DNA of 64,000 nt from Desulfurivibrionaceae bacterium (lineage in GTDB: Bacteria; Desulfobacterota; Desulfobulbia; Desulfobulbales; VMSU01), in the NCBI GenBank assembly GCA_030145275.1, contig JAQYVV010000002.1, positions 239,750-303,749 on the forward strand, given 5' to 3'. Below the pieces are notes generated by a model that was given only the letters and a program-made list of their open reading frames with translations, did not search any database and was not told the DNA's origin. Every line of letters begins with the position of its first letter. Position 1 is the stretch's first letter. Positions 1 through 10,967 of the stretch are shown one piece after another. Made by a program: the position numbers and the translations under genes.

Positions 1-254
1 TTTTAAGCTGTTATCGTAACGCAACAATGGCTCTTTTGACCGGACTTATGCTTGGCTCCTTACGAAAAATATGGCCTTGGAAAGAGACAATCGATTCAAT
101 TGTCATCCGAGGCAAAACCCATATTCTCAGCACCCAAAACATTATCCCACCCCAAATAGACGGCGAATTTTATCTTGCCTTGACTCTTTCTCTTCTAGGC
201 TTTGCTTTTGTGATTGTTTTGCAGAAAATGACCAATGGACACATTGGAGAATGA
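1..254 (+). CDS. DUF368 family membrane protein, C-terminal end (5' part outside window)
   Basis: The frame is open to the left edge and ends at the TGA at 252-254, giving about 84 residues. The stretch MALLTGLMLGSLRKIWPWK matches the conserved region near the end of DUF368 polytopic membrane proteins, where a glycine-rich hydrophobic segment is followed by SLRKxWPWK. A last transmembrane helix (YLALTLSLLGFAFVIVL) closes the protein. DUF368 proteins are inner-membrane proteins proposed to take part in polyprenyl-phosphate lipid carrier recycling. That role is known for family members and cannot be tested on this fragment. Convergent with rodA. Confidence 0.7.
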   Translation, partial: LSCYRNATMALLTGLMLGSLRKIWPWKETIDSIVIRGKTHILSTQNIIPPQIDGEFYLALTLSLLGFAFVIVLQKMTNGHIGE

Positions 255-527
255 GCGGCAGATAGGGATGGGGCTGCCCTTTACCCATAAGGCTCACGCT
301 CAATAACAATTGACGTTAGCGATCAATTAAGCACACCCAAGATTGCATAACCCCGAGTCCGTAGGCGTTTCAGGGGCACCCCGCTTACCAATTGACAATT
401 AGTAATTGATTATTATTTCAGGCAGTTAGAAAACGAAGGCACATAAATTTAAAACAAATTGGCAATAATCAATTGTTAACGGTAAATTGTTAAATCAACG
501 ACATTGAGTTTCAAGCCCCCTAATCTA

Positions 528-1640
528 TTACGACCCCACCATATAGCGACGCATTCTGATACTGAAGATAATTGCGATACCTGCCATGGTGGTAAGAAGC
601 GATGAACCGCCGTAACTGAACAGAGGCAAAGGCATGCCGACAACCGGTAATAACCCCATTACCATGGCCAGATTTATAAATGCCTGCCAAAATATTAAAG
701 AGATAATGCCAAAGGCAAGAAGGACCCCGAATTTGTCTCTGGAAGAGAGCGCCACGTTCAGTCCTAAAAAAATAAGGAAAAAGTAACAAGCCAGAAAGAG
801 GACAGATCCGACAAAACCCCACTCTTCGCCCCACACCGAAAAAGCGAAATCTGTATGACGTTCAGGCAGAAAATCTAAATGAACCTGGGTACCTTTTAAA
901 AATCCCTTACCAAATTTCTCGCCGCTGCCAACCGCAATTTTTGACTGCATAATGTGATACCCACTGTTCAAGGGGTCATTCTCAGGATTTAAGAATGTCT
1001 CGATACGCTGCCGTTGATAGGGTTTTAAGAAAAACTTCCAGCCAATTGGTATTGCTGCAAGACAAAAAGTTGTGAGGGTCGCAAGGGTAGACCATTTCAG
1101 TTTCACAAAAAGGGTCATGGAAACAAAAATGAAAACGAGCATCATGGCTGTGCCCAGATCAGGCTGTTTTAGGATTAGCACAAAAGGGGCAAGGGCCAGC
1201 AGTCCAGGGACAAAAAGTTCTTTAAGCGAGAATCCTTTACCGGTATCTCTTCGAGAATAGTAGCTGGCAAGGGTTATAACCAAAACTAATTTCGCAGGTT
1301 CAGAGGGCTGCAGTTTAAAAAAACCAAGGTTGATCCATCGCTGTGTCTGTGCGGTTGTACTCCCGAAAAACAAGGCGTAGAGAAGCAGACAGATTATAAT
1401 CCCGTACAAGGCATAATTAAGCCGCATAAAAATACGATAATCAACGCTTATTATGGCAAGCATGAGCGCAAAACCCATAACATAGAAATAGGCCTGTTTT
1501 ATGTATGCAGCAGTACCATAACTATGCAAAGCGTATGAGGCACTATATAGATTTGCCAAACACATGCCAATAACCGCCAGAAGCGTCACCAGCAAGGCCC
1601 AATCAAAATTAACCAAAAGTCTGCGATCAATTTGGAACAT
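528..1640 (-). CDS. rodA: Rod shape-determining protein RodA, SEDS peptidoglycan glycosyltransferase
   Basis: A 370-residue polytopic membrane protein of the RodA/FtsW/SpoVE (SEDS) family. It polymerises lipid II glycan strands for side-wall growth together with PBP2. Visible hallmarks are about ten hydrophobic segments, QRWINLGFFKLQPSEPAKL before the middle, LKQPDLGTAMM, ERHTDFAFSVWGEEWGFVG with the conserved acidic residues of the large periplasmic loop, and the C-terminal PLFSYGGSSLL. Its start overlaps the end of mrdA by 14 nt, so it is the last gene of the mreB-C-D-mrdA-rodA operon and probably translationally coupled to PBP2, its partner enzyme. Confidence 0.97.
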   Translation of the reverse strand: MFQIDRRLLVNFDWALLVTLLAVIGMCLANLYSASYALHSYGTAAYIKQAYFYVMGFALMLAIISVDYRIFMRLNYALYGIIICLLLYALFFGSTTAQTQRWINLGFFKLQPSEPAKLVLVITLASYYSRRDTGKGFSLKELFVPGLLALAPFVLILKQPDLGTAMMLVFIFVSMTLFVKLKWSTLATLTTFCLAAIPIGWKFFLKPYQRQRIETFLNPENDPLNSGYHIMQSKIAVGSGEKFGKGFLKGTQVHLDFLPERHTDFAFSVWGEEWGFVGSVLFLACYFFLIFLGLNVALSSRDKFGVLLAFGIISLIFWQAFINLAMVMGLLPVVGMPLPLFSYGGSSLLTTMAGIAIIFSIRMRRYMVGS

Positions 1641-3495
1641 GGTTCCCCTCTATGGCTGCTTCTTTGTCAAAGTAGGTTTCTAAGACCAATTTAGCGATAG
1701 GCCCGGCTCCTGAACCGCCGTGCAGCCCATGTTCAACCAAGACGGTTACGGCTATCTCCGGAGCCTCTGCTGGGGCAAAACAGGTAAACCAAGCATGATC
1801 TCTATATTTATAGGGAATATCTTCTTCAGCTAGATGCCTATATTTTGACAGCCTGACCACCTGCGCGGTCCCTGTTTTACCAGCCACTGTCAGTCCCTCT
1901 ACTTTTGCCATCCCGCCAGTACCATGCTTATCCTGAACTGCAGCTATTAAGCCTTCATTTATGAGGCGGTATGCCGCTTTTCCACCTAGTGATCTTCCTG
2001 TTTCAACTGGCTTGAACTCTGTAATTATTTCACCACCTGGGCCCCTTATCTCTTTTATGAGTTGCGGACGATATCGAATGCCTCCATTGCTTAGGGTGGC
2101 TGTTGCTTGACATATCTGCAACGGCGTGGCCAGGTTAAAACCTTGTCCGATGGATGTGGACAAGGTTTCTCCCTCCTGCCATATTTCTTTTCGCTTCCGT
2201 TTTTTCCATTCCATTGTCGGAACCAAGCCGCTCTTTTCATGCTCAAGCTCTATTCCCGTAGCAGAACCAAGTCCCATGCTCTTGGCATACATGGCCAGCT
2301 TATCAACGCCAAGCTTAAGGCCAGTCTGATAAAAATAGACGTCACAGGACTCTGCCAGGGCCTTCTTTAGATTTACTGCGCCATGTCCTCTTCTCTTCCA
2401 GCAGTTATATTGTCTACCATGTAAACTCATTGAGCCGTTGCAGTAGAATATGGTATCAGGAGCAATTATTTTTTCTGTAAGCCCCGCCAGTGCCGTAATG
2501 ATTTTATATGTTGATGCCGGAGGATACTGCCCTTGGATGGCTTTATTCATAAAGGGCTTCATGGGGTTATCCTGCATGGACTTCCAGGCTTTAGAGGAGA
2601 TACCTCCAATAAATTCTTCAAGATCCATAGGAGGAGAACTGGCAAGAGCCAAGATCTGGCCGTCCTTAACATTCATGGCAACAACCGCGCCTGCTTTTCC
2701 CAAGAGCGCCTGCTCGGCAATCTTCTGCAAGCTTAAATCTAAGGTCAATTTTATATCATTGCCAGGGAGCGGTTCATTGATGGTCAACTCTTTTTGCTCA
2801 AACCCTTGGGCATCAATTTCAACATATCTTTGCCCCTTTTCACCCCGCAACTCCTCTTCAAAAATCCTTTCAAGGCCGGTCTTGCCTATTTGATCGTTAG
2901 CTCGATAATTTTTGCTGTATAGGTCTATAAGCTCTTTTTTGTTTATACTGCCAAGGTAGCCGACCATATGTGAGGCCAAGCTTTCGTGTATATAGTCCCG
3001 TGAGGGTAACGCTTCAATTCTAATGCCTGGTAAATCGTATTGATGATTTTCGATATAGACTAACTTTTTCCAGTCAATATCTTCCTTTAGTCGTATAGGC
3101 ATATACCTCGGATAGTCTGACCCCTCCCTGACTCTGTCGAGAAGCTCATTTATGTCCACACTCAGAATAGAGGCCGTCTTCTTCAGAACTTCTTCGGGAT
3201 TAACTGAATCTTCTCGCATCCATGTTACGTTAAAGTAGGGTCTATTCGCTAAGAGTATATTCCCATGCCTGTCCAACAAATTTCCCCTGGGCGCCACAAT
3301 TGTTTGGACCCTGACTCTGTTGTTCTCCGAAAGTTGGTCGTAGTCGGCGCCGCGTAATATCTGCAAAAACCACAAGCGGACAACAAGAAGCAGAACAAAA
3401 AACAGTATTATTCCCGTAGCAATATTAATGCGCTGTTTCAGCTCATTAAGTTCTATCTCGTTGATTTTTTCTATGCGTGGAATATTTGAGGCCAT
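1627..3495 (-). CDS. mrdA: Penicillin-binding protein 2 (elongasome transpeptidase)
   Basis: A 622-residue class B penicillin-binding protein that cross-links peptidoglycan during cell elongation. One N-terminal membrane anchor (about residues 24-46) is followed by the dimerisation/pedestal region with RGNLLDRHG. The transpeptidase domain has the catalytic STYK tetrad at about 328-331, an SCD in the SxN position (the usual PBP2 form, AESCDVYFY), and KTGTAQ near the end. The length is normal for MrdA. It lies between mreD (8-nt gap) and rodA (overlap), so the transpeptidase and its SEDS glycosyltransferase partner are made from one message. Confidence 0.97.
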   Translation of the reverse strand: MASNIPRIEKINEIELNELKQRINIATGIILFFVLLLVVRLWFLQILRGADYDQLSENNRVRVQTIVAPRGNLLDRHGNILLANRPYFNVTWMREDSVNPEEVLKKTASILSVDINELLDRVREGSDYPRYMPIRLKEDIDWKKLVYIENHQYDLPGIRIEALPSRDYIHESLASHMVGYLGSINKKELIDLYSKNYRANDQIGKTGLERIFEEELRGEKGQRYVEIDAQGFEQKELTINEPLPGNDIKLTLDLSLQKIAEQALLGKAGAVVAMNVKDGQILALASSPPMDLEEFIGGISSKAWKSMQDNPMKPFMNKAIQGQYPPASTYKIITALAGLTEKIIAPDTIFYCNGSMSLHGRQYNCWKRRGHGAVNLKKALAESCDVYFYQTGLKLGVDKLAMYAKSMGLGSATGIELEHEKSGLVPTMEWKKRKRKEIWQEGETLSTSIGQGFNLATPLQICQATATLSNGGIRYRPQLIKEIRGPGGEIITEFKPVETGRSLGGKAAYRLINEGLIAAVQDKHGTGGMAKVEGLTVAGKTGTAQVVRLSKYRHLAEEDIPYKYRDHAWFTCFAPAEAPEIAVTVLVEHGLHGGSGAGPIAKLVLETYFDKEAAIEGNHVPN

Positions 3496-3503
3496 GTGCT
3501 GAT

Positions 3504-4058
3504 CTATTGTGCCTTCTTGGGCCTGTATCTGTTGTTTTTACCGCGTCTTTTCATGAAAAAGGATCTTCTTTCATATTTCTTGTCGCATTGCTGCATAACA
3601 AGATGAAAAATACGGTTAAAAGGAATTGTTAATATGGTTATGATCAGGACTCTTTTTAAAATACCACCCCAGGACCACGGGCTCAAATCTTCTTCAGCCA
3701 ACATTGAAGAAAAAAGATATAGCAGCCCATGGGCTACAAGATATGCCAAAGCAGTTATGGCAGGTTGCTGAGAAGCCTCTTTTATAGCAAGTATGGCTGA
3801 CACTGCCCGAATGAGAAAAAAAACAAGGGAGTAGGATAAAACATAGAGTCCAAGAAAGTACCCTGAAAAAACCTCCATGGCAGTGCCAAGCACCAAACAA
3901 AGAACAATCCCCTGGCTTAGCTTTAGATAGATTGCTGAAAAAACGAGGAGAATGAAGAGCAGGTCCGGCATGCCTATCCATTCAGGTAGTGCCTGGAAAA
4001 TGGAGGTCTGTACGGTAATAAGCAAGATACCTATGGCAAGAAAAATGGGAAGACGCAT
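3504..4058 (-). CDS. mreD: Rod shape-determining protein MreD
   Basis: A 184-residue, very hydrophobic protein with about five to six transmembrane segments, the usual size and build of MreD, a small inner-membrane elongasome component that works with MreC. Sequence conservation in MreD is low, so the call rests on hydropathy, the start MRLPIFLAIGILLI, and its place between mreC (3-nt gap) and mrdA (8-nt gap). The C-terminal tail is strongly basic (KRRGKNNRYRPKK), as expected for a cytoplasmic end. Confidence 0.9.
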   Translation of the reverse strand: MRLPIFLAIGILLITVQTSIFQALPEWIGMPDLLFILLVFSAIYLKLSQGIVLCLVLGTAMEVFSGYFLGLYVLSYSLVFFLIRAVSAILAIKEASQQPAITALAYLVAHGLLYLFSSMLAEEDLSPWSWGGILKRVLIITILTIPFNRIFHLVMQQCDKKYERRSFFMKRRGKNNRYRPKKAQ

Positions 4059-4061
4059 AAA

Positions 4062-4901
4062 CTATTCTGTAAGGGGATCTTTTTTTAATACTATGATGAC
4101 ATATTCAAGCTTGCGAAAATCTACCGCTGGTTGAACTTGGATTTTCTGAAATAACCCTCTTCTGCTGTTGACGACAGTTGTCACGATACCAATAGCCAAA
4201 CTTTTAGGGAATGTCCCTCCCATTCCAGAGGTTATAATCTGGTCACCAACCTTCACCTGATCATTTTTCAAAACATACTGCAGGTTATAGCCGCGCCCAT
4301 TTCCTTTGATTATCCCCTTAACTCTGTTGTGCTGGACAATAGCATCAATAGCACTGTTTGGATCAATGCTCAGCAAAATCTTAGCGTAATCAGGAGAGGT
4401 ATTGCTAACCTGACCAACGGCACCCTCGATGGTGACCACGGGCATTCCTTTTTTTATGCCGGAACTGCTGCCTTTGTTGATTGTCAAAGTTTTAAACCAA
4501 AGGGCAGGGTCACGGCCAATAATTCGTGCTGTTATTGTCGGGGGCTTAAAGGACTCCTCCAAATCGAGAATTTTTTTCAAACTAACATTGGTCGCCTCCG
4601 CTTCTCGATAAGCGAGGTTCATGGTGCGAGTTTTCTGTAGTTCCAGGCGTAAAGCCTCGTTTTCTTTACTCACTGAGACCAGATCAATGTAATGATCCCA
4701 TATACCTTTACAGAAACCTACAGAAGAGGAAAAAGCACCCTGCACTGGACCAAGCATCTCTAAGGTCAGTTTGTGGGGAAGGTTAAAGTCGGTCCTTCCC
4801 AGAGTAGAAGAAATAATAGCAAAAACAAGGGGAATAATCAGAACCAGAAAGATAATGATTTTTATGGGTTGGGAATTTTTCTTTTTTTTCTCATATGTCA
4901 T
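4062..4901 (-). CDS. mreC: Rod shape-determining protein MreC
   Basis: A 279-residue bitopic protein with a short basic cytoplasmic tail, one membrane helix at about residues 13-30, a coiled coil at about 70-110 (ENEALRLELQKT), and a beta-rich periplasmic domain with the conserved GxxxGVVTxxGxVGxV-like stretch, here GIKKGMPVVTIEGAVGQV. MreC scaffolds the elongasome and activates PBP2-RodA. It sits 98 nt after mreB and 3 nt before mreD in the same operon. Confidence 0.95.
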   Translation of the reverse strand: MTYEKKKKNSQPIKIIIFLVLIIPLVFAIISSTLGRTDFNLPHKLTLEMLGPVQGAFSSSVGFCKGIWDHYIDLVSVSKENEALRLELQKTRTMNLAYREAEATNVSLKKILDLEESFKPPTITARIIGRDPALWFKTLTINKGSSSGIKKGMPVVTIEGAVGQVSNTSPDYAKILLSIDPNSAIDAIVQHNRVKGIIKGNGRGYNLQYVLKNDQVKVGDQIITSGMGGTFPKSLAIGIVTTVVNSRRGLFQKIQVQPAVDFRKLEYVIIVLKKDPLTE

Positions 4902-4999
4902 TGATGGGCCTGACTATGGGAATGATGGGGGGAATAAAAGAGTAGCCATGGTCATAGAGAGCAGCTAACCGGACTGGATTTAAGTACTGCCAGTTCCAA

Positions 5000-6082
<1,083 letters not shown>

Positions 6083-6172
6083 CTACCAGACTATATGCTC
6101 CTTGGCAAGAAAAAGCTTGACTTAAAGAGACGGCACATGGTATTAAGTTTTTCTTTTAAATAAAAGGTTTTT

Positions 6173-6248
6173 GGGGCTATAGCTCAGCTGGGAGAGCGCC
6201 TGTCTGGCAGACAGGAGGTCAGCGGTTCGATCCCGCTTAGCTCCACCA
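6173..6248 (+). tRNA. tRNA-Ala (anticodon GGC)
   Basis: A full cloverleaf of 76 nt with encoded CCA. The acceptor stem GGGGCTA/TAGCTCC contains the G3-U70 wobble pair that marks alanine tRNAs. The anticodon stem CCTGT/ACAGG encloses the loop CTGGCAG, giving GGC. A rho-independent terminator follows at 6282. Confidence 0.97.
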
Positions 6249-6281
6249 TATATTGTTTCGTTGTGATCCAGCGAAAACCTC

Positions 6282-6322
6282 GGCCCCTTGTTGTGTTGAT
6301 CCACGCAAGGGGCCTTTTTTTT
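6282..6322 (+). terminator. Rho-independent terminator after tRNA-Ala
   Basis: GGCCCCTTG and CAAGGGGCC form a perfect GC-rich stem followed by eight T residues. It lies 34 nt after the tRNA-Ala CCA end on the same strand. Confidence 0.9.
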
Positions 6323-6392
6323 GTGCCATTTGGACTTTCCTGGAATTATTGTAACTATTAGGGGGAACCTTTTTATCGAGATACAGTGATCC

Positions 6393-6428
6393 AAAAAAAA
6401 AGCACCTGGAGCAAAAACCCCAAGTGCT
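6393..6428 (-). terminator. Rho-independent terminator after tRNA-Pro
   Basis: On the minus strand AGCACTTGG and CCAGGTGCT form a stem followed by a run of nine T residues. It lies just past tRNA-Pro and so ends the thrS-to-tRNA-Pro transcription unit. Confidence 0.85.
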
Positions 6429-6436
6429 TGTACTAC

Positions 6437-6513
6437 TGGTCGGGATGAGAAGATTCGAACTTCCGGCCCCTTGACCCCCAGTCAAGTGCGCTACCAGACT
6501 GCGCCACATCCCG
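6437..6513 (-). tRNA. tRNA-Pro (anticodon GGG)
   Basis: A 77-nt cloverleaf with CCA encoded. The acceptor stem begins CGGGATG, the anticodon stem CTTGA/TCAAG holds the loop CTGGGGG (anticodon GGG), and the T-arm carries GTTCGAATC. It follows the merR-like gene by 62 nt in the same direction, an order seen in other delta-proteobacteria. Confidence 0.97.
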
Positions 6514-6575
6514 ACCTAATTTCCGAACAACAGAGTAAAACAGCCCAAATAGATTAGATTAGCTGAACTTTACTA

Positions 6576-6953
6576 TCACTTATTGAGTAATATCTGTAAT
6601 TCTTGCAAATCATTTTTTATTTTTTTTAACAGAGTTGAATCTGGAGGGTTAGAACGGTCTGTATCCAGATTTTCATCTTTACCTTTTCGGCCCAAACACT
6701 TTCGTGCTCCTGCTATGGTGTGGCCCTCTTCTTGGATGAGATGTTTGATATTTAGAATGATTTCAACATCTTCTTTTCGGTATAAACGCTGATTAGAACT
6801 TGCCCTTCTTGGGCGTATATCCTTAAACTCAGATTCCCAAAAACGAAGTGTGTGTGATTTAATATCGGTTATCTCACACACTTCACCGATTTTAAAATAG
6901 AGTTTGTCTGGGATTTTCCCCGGTTCAAGCACTGTACCCACAGATATCTCCAT
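6576..6953 (-). CDS. MerR-family transcriptional regulator
   Basis: A 125-residue protein with a MerR-type winged helix-turn-helix at about residues 18-88: YFKIGEVCEITDIKSHTLRFWE followed by RRASSNQRLYRKEDVEIIL, the usual DNA-contact and wing pattern. The C-terminal part is short and charged and shows no metal-binding cysteines, so the effector is unknown. A small MerR protein behind ihfA in the pheST operon is a recurring arrangement in Desulfobacterota. What it regulates is not shown by the sequence. Confidence 0.9.
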   Translation of the reverse strand: MEISVGTVLEPGKIPDKLYFKIGEVCEITDIKSHTLRFWESEFKDIRPRRASSNQRLYRKEDVEIILNIKHLIQEEGHTIAGARKCLGRKGKDENLDTDRSNPPDSTLLKKIKNDLQELQILLNK

Positions 6954-7012
6954 GCAGAATGCAGCAATCGCTAACCTGGAAAGACAGGCATAAGCGATAA
7001 TCTGATCAACTC

Positions 7013-7303
7013 TTAACGATTTATTTTTTGCCTTAACTCCTTACTAGGTTTGAACGAAACCATACTGCGCTTGGAAATCTCCATGACCTCACCGGTCTGA
7101 GGATTTCGACCAACACGGCTCTCTTTCTTTAACACTTTAAATGTGCCAAAATGAACAATTTTAACCTGCTCTTCATTTGTTAAAGCGTGCCTTATATGGA
7201 AAAAAAAGTCATCTACCAGATCCCCTGCGCTTCTCAGGGAAAAACCCATTTTTTCATGGACGGCCTTGGCAAGGTCCTTTCGAGTTAGATTATTTCGCTT
7301 CAT
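7013..7303 (-). CDS. ihfA: Integration host factor alpha subunit
   Basis: A 96-residue HU/IHF-family DNA-bending protein. Its N-terminal helices (LTRKDLAKAVHEKMGFS) lead to the beta-arm signature GRNPQTGEVMEISKRSMVSF, where the proline at the arm tip intercalates into DNA. The placement directly after pheT (1-nt gap) is the classical position of ihfA, which favours IhfA over HU. IHF bends DNA for recombination, replication and sigma54 promoter activation. The last is of interest here because the element downstream carries a sigma54-dependent promoter. Confidence 0.93.
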   Translation of the reverse strand: MKRNNLTRKDLAKAVHEKMGFSLRSAGDLVDDFFFHIRHALTNEEQVKIVHFGTFKVLKKESRVGRNPQTGEVMEISKRSMVSFKPSKELRQKINR

Positions 7304-7304
7304 T

Positions 7305-9719
7305 TTAAATTTCCCTTAACTGGCCATCAAATTTACTGAGTAGCATATCTATAATCTGTTGATGAACTTCTTTGACTTGATCATCATCAAGAGTTTGTTC
7401 AATAGAGTGGTAGGTTATTTTTATGGCAACACTTTTACTATCTTTTTCAATTGACTTTCCACGATATATATCAAAGATTTCGGCATTTACAATATAAGGT
7501 TGCTTGCTTGCCAATATTTCTTTGATCATATCGCCGCCACCAACTGATTCTGGAACAACAACTGCTAAATCCCATTTTACAGCAGGAAACTTTGATAAGG
7601 GTGCAAAGACTATAGGCTTGGGTTTAACTGTCATAAACTGAGTAATATTAAGATCAAGAAAAAATACTTCCTGCTTAATCCCAAAATTCTCAAGAATTGA
7701 TCTTTCAAAGGTACCGAGAACACCGAGGATGGTTTCTTCTTTGCTTACGGTCAAAAAATTTCCAGCACTTGCATATGGTGGATTGTCAACCGCTTTGAAA
7801 TCAATGCCATCAATATTTAGGGAAGTGCATAATTGTTCAACGGTTCCAATAACATCAAGTATATCTGCATGTTTCTCTCCGAAATGAAGTAAGGATGAGC
7901 CTGGGGTACGGCGACCGGTGAAAACTGCGGCCAAGCGAATAATCTCATCTGGTAATTCCTCCCCTTTTTTGGGATGAAAAACCTTGCCAATCTCAAAGAT
8001 GCGAACATCGTTATTCTGTCTATTTACATTGTGGCGAACATTGTCAAGCAGCCCTGAAAGCAAAGTAGTCCGCATGACACTTTGATCTTCGCTAAGTGGG
8101 TTTAACAGTTCCACGGTTTTTCGTAATTCATCTTGCCCAGTTAACCCCAATAGGTCAAAATGCTGCTTTGCAATAAATGAGTAATTTATTGCTTCAACAA
8201 AGCCCATGGCTGCCATATGACCCGCAATACGGTTTCGCATCTGACGGACTGGTTCCTGTTCTGAAAAACTCATCGGAACAACCGGCAAGGTAGTGGGGAT
8301 ATTGTTATATCCATATAGTCTGGCAATTTCTTCGACCAAATCCGCTTCCCTTTCCAGATCAACACGAAAACTAGGGGGGAACACCTGCAAGGTGTCAGGG
8401 GCAAGCATTTCTGTCTTGATTTCTATGCCATTCAAGAAGGTAGATAACTCTTCGGCTGAAAACTGCACTCCAAGAAGGTCAGAGGTGCGCTGAACCCTTA
8501 ATTTAATTGGCGCAGGAGCCTTAATGTCAGAATTTACGTCAATACCGCTGGCTTCCGCCTCTGCACCACAAATTTCACAAATTAGTTGGGACGCACGCTC
8601 AAGCGCCGTAACTGTTCCCATTGGATCAATGCCACGTTCAAAACGATATGAGGCATCAGTGCCTAAATTAAGCTTTCGATTCGTCTTGCGAATGCTGATT
8701 GGGTTAAAATAGGCACTTTCAAGTAGGACTTCGGTGGTATTCTCATTCACTTCTGAGTTTTCAGCGCCCATCACTCCTGCCACGGCTACAGGCTTCTCAT
8801 CGTCACAAATAAGCAGCATTTCAGGGTCAAGTTTACGTTGTGTACCATCTAGGGTGGTTATTTTTTCACCGGCTACAGCCTTTCGAACAATGATTTTAGC
8901 ACCGCTCAGTTTGGCAAAGTCAAATGCATGCAGGGGCTGCCCATATTCAAGCATGACAAAGTTTGTTATATCGACAACATTGTTGATCGGACGTAAACCT
9001 ACAGCCAAAAGTGTTCTTTGCAGCCACCAGGGAGAGGGGGCGAGCTTGACATTTTTCAACAATTTGGCCGAGTATCTCGGGCATGCATCGGCTGCCTGGA
9101 TTTCAATGGTAAATGAATCTGATCCAGTAAGTTTCGGTAGGTTATCTGCAATTGGTTTGTTGAGCTTTTCGCTGCTGATGCCGGCAATTTCCCTGGCAAC
9201 TCCAATAACACTCGTACAATCAGGCCGGTTGGGAGTCAGATCGACCTCAATGAGGGTATCCGAAAGCTCTAAGGCTTCTACTAATGATTGGCCTGGGGTA
9301 TAGTCGGGCGGCAGATCCATTATGCCTGACTGCTGCTCACTAATCTTGAGTTCCTTTTCAGAACACAGCATTCCGTCAGAGGCTTCGCCGCGAATCTTCG
9401 CAGGTTTGACCTTGAAATTTCCTGGTAATACCGCCCCAGGCAGAGCAAGGGCTGTAAGCATCCCTGCTCGAACATTGGGAGCACCACAGACGACTCGCTT
9501 GGTCTCGGTTCCGATTGAGACGTCGCAGAGCGTTAATTTGTCGGCATTAGGATGCTTTTCAACCTTTTCAATCTTGGCAACAACAACCTTGTCGAGATCG
9601 GCAAAAAGAGGCTCCACTGCGTCAACCTCAAGGCCGAGCATAGTAAGACGATCCGCCAGATCTGCTGCGGGCAGATTGACATCCACATATTTTTCCAACC
9701 AATTTACGGTAAATTTCAT
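7305..9719 (-). CDS. pheT: Phenylalanyl-tRNA synthetase beta subunit
   Basis: An 804-residue protein, normal for bacterial PheT. Domains in order are an N-terminal EMAP-type tRNA-binding domain (about 40-150, with HPNADKLTLCDV and VVCGAPNVRAGM), the B3/B4 editing region (ERGIDP near 360), B5 (about 400-470), the catalytic-like core, and a C-terminal anticodon-binding FDX-ACB domain (from about 710, with FPAVKWDLAVVVPE). It forms an alpha2-beta2 enzyme with PheS that charges tRNA-Phe and clears mischarged tyrosine. A 224-nt gap with no gene separates it from pheS. Confidence 0.97.
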   Translation of the reverse strand: MKFTVNWLEKYVDVNLPAADLADRLTMLGLEVDAVEPLFADLDKVVVAKIEKVEKHPNADKLTLCDVSIGTETKRVVCGAPNVRAGMLTALALPGAVLPGNFKVKPAKIRGEASDGMLCSEKELKISEQQSGIMDLPPDYTPGQSLVEALELSDTLIEVDLTPNRPDCTSVIGVAREIAGISSEKLNKPIADNLPKLTGSDSFTIEIQAADACPRYSAKLLKNVKLAPSPWWLQRTLLAVGLRPINNVVDITNFVMLEYGQPLHAFDFAKLSGAKIIVRKAVAGEKITTLDGTQRKLDPEMLLICDDEKPVAVAGVMGAENSEVNENTTEVLLESAYFNPISIRKTNRKLNLGTDASYRFERGIDPMGTVTALERASQLICEICGAEAEASGIDVNSDIKAPAPIKLRVQRTSDLLGVQFSAEELSTFLNGIEIKTEMLAPDTLQVFPPSFRVDLEREADLVEEIARLYGYNNIPTTLPVVPMSFSEQEPVRQMRNRIAGHMAAMGFVEAINYSFIAKQHFDLLGLTGQDELRKTVELLNPLSEDQSVMRTTLLSGLLDNVRHNVNRQNNDVRIFEIGKVFHPKKGEELPDEIIRLAAVFTGRRTPGSSLLHFGEKHADILDVIGTVEQLCTSLNIDGIDFKAVDNPPYASAGNFLTVSKEETILGVLGTFERSILENFGIKQEVFFLDLNITQFMTVKPKPIVFAPLSKFPAVKWDLAVVVPESVGGGDMIKEILASKQPYIVNAEIFDIYRGKSIEKDSKSVAIKITYHSIEQTLDDDQVKEVHQQIIDMLLSKFDGQLREI

Positions 9720-9943
9720 AATTATAATTTTTGATTGACAGTTTAGCAGATAACGTAGACTTCGGATAGCACAGATTTTGGATAGGGTAGGGCAATCACA
9801 GAGAAGGTGTGCCTTCTATCTAGCAAAAACTTACAACGCAGTACCCAAGAGCGCTTGAAGTCTTCCCTTATATCTTGCGGGCGTATATTGGCCTGCTATA
9901 CCTTTGGGGTACTTTTCGAAGTCGTTGCCTGTTTGCGACGCCA

Positions 9944-10957
9944 TCAAAATTGTTTTAAGAATCGAAGATCATTCTCATAGAAGAGACGAATATCAGTGAT
10001 GCCATATTTAAGCATGGCGATTCTTTCAACCCCAAGCCCAAAAGCAAAACCGGAATATTCTTCAGGGTCATAGCCGACCTTCTTGAATACCTCAGGATCT
10101 ATCATTCCAGCCCCAAGAATTTCAAGCCATCCTGTCTGTTTACATACCCGGCAACCTTCACCTTTGCAGATAACACAGGCAATATCAACTTCAGCACTTG
10201 GTTCAGTGAACGGAAAAAAACTGGGCCTGAAACGAATAGCCGTGTTTTCATCAAACATTTTTGCAATAAAAACAGCGAGGACACCTTTGAGGTCAGCAAA
10301 AGATACCTTTTTGTCCACCAAAAAACCTTCCACTTGGTGGAACATCGGGGTGTGGGTAATGTCTGAATCACATCTGTAGACCTTGCCAGGGGCGATCATC
10401 CTCAGCGGAGGCTCTGACTTTTCCATGGTGCGAACTTGCATGGGTGAAGTGTGGGTTCGCAAAAGAACATTATCACTAATGTAAAACGTATCATGCATGT
10501 CCCGAGCAGGATGATGCTTCGGAATATTGAGGCCTTCAAAATTATAGAAGTCAGATTCAATATCAGGCCCTTCAGCAACGGTAAAACCAAGACGTTCAAA
10601 TACACCGCAGATCTCCTCCATTACTTTCGTAACGGGGTGAAGACCCCCAACAGGAGTAGCCCTGCCAGGCAAGGTGAGATCATCATCGCCGCTCTTCGCC
10701 TTTCCAGCCTGACCTTGGGTTACCGCCTCTGATTTTTCAGTAAAGGCGGCCTCAAGATCTTTTTTGATCGTGTTAGCTAATTGACCAAGTCTGGGGCGAT
10801 CTTCCTTAGGAGCGTTGCCAAGATTACGCATCACCGATGTAAAAAGTCCTTTCCGGCCTAAGTACTTAACCCGAAAGGACTCTAATTCATCTGCGTTGGA
10901 GCATGCTACCAGGGTTTCTGTTGCTTCACTCTTTAAGCGAAGTAGTTCCTCTTCCAT
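9944..10957 (-). CDS. pheS: Phenylalanyl-tRNA synthetase alpha subunit
   Basis: A 337-residue class II aminoacyl-tRNA synthetase catalytic subunit. Motif 2 is visible as [20 protein letters not shown] and motif 3 as [18 protein letters not shown]. An N-terminal coiled coil (about 1-85) binds tRNA-Phe. It starts 10 nt after rplT, so ribosomal protein and synthetase genes are on one message. Confidence 0.97.
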   Translation of the reverse strand: MEEELLRLKSEATETLVACSNADELESFRVKYLGRKGLFTSVMRNLGNAPKEDRPRLGQLANTIKKDLEAAFTEKSEAVTQGQAGKAKSGDDDLTLPGRATPVGGLHPVTKVMEEICGVFERLGFTVAEGPDIESDFYNFEGLNIPKHHPARDMHDTFYISDNVLLRTHTSPMQVRTMEKSEPPLRMIAPGKVYRCDSDITHTPMFHQVEGFLVDKKVSFADLKGVLAVFIAKMFDENTAIRFRPSFFPFTEPSAEVDIACVICKGEGCRVCKQTGWLEILGAGMIDPEVFKKVGYDPEEYSGFAFGLGVERIAMLKYGITDIRLFYENDLRFLKQF

Positions 10958-10967
10958 AATCTATAAA

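Noticed and set aside
255..527. A third copy of the palindromic repeat or a terminator after rodA
   Set aside because: GGGGCTGCCC and GGGGCACCCC arms and CAATTG-rich stretches are present, but the arms pair poorly and no T-run follows, so only a partial likeness can be claimed.
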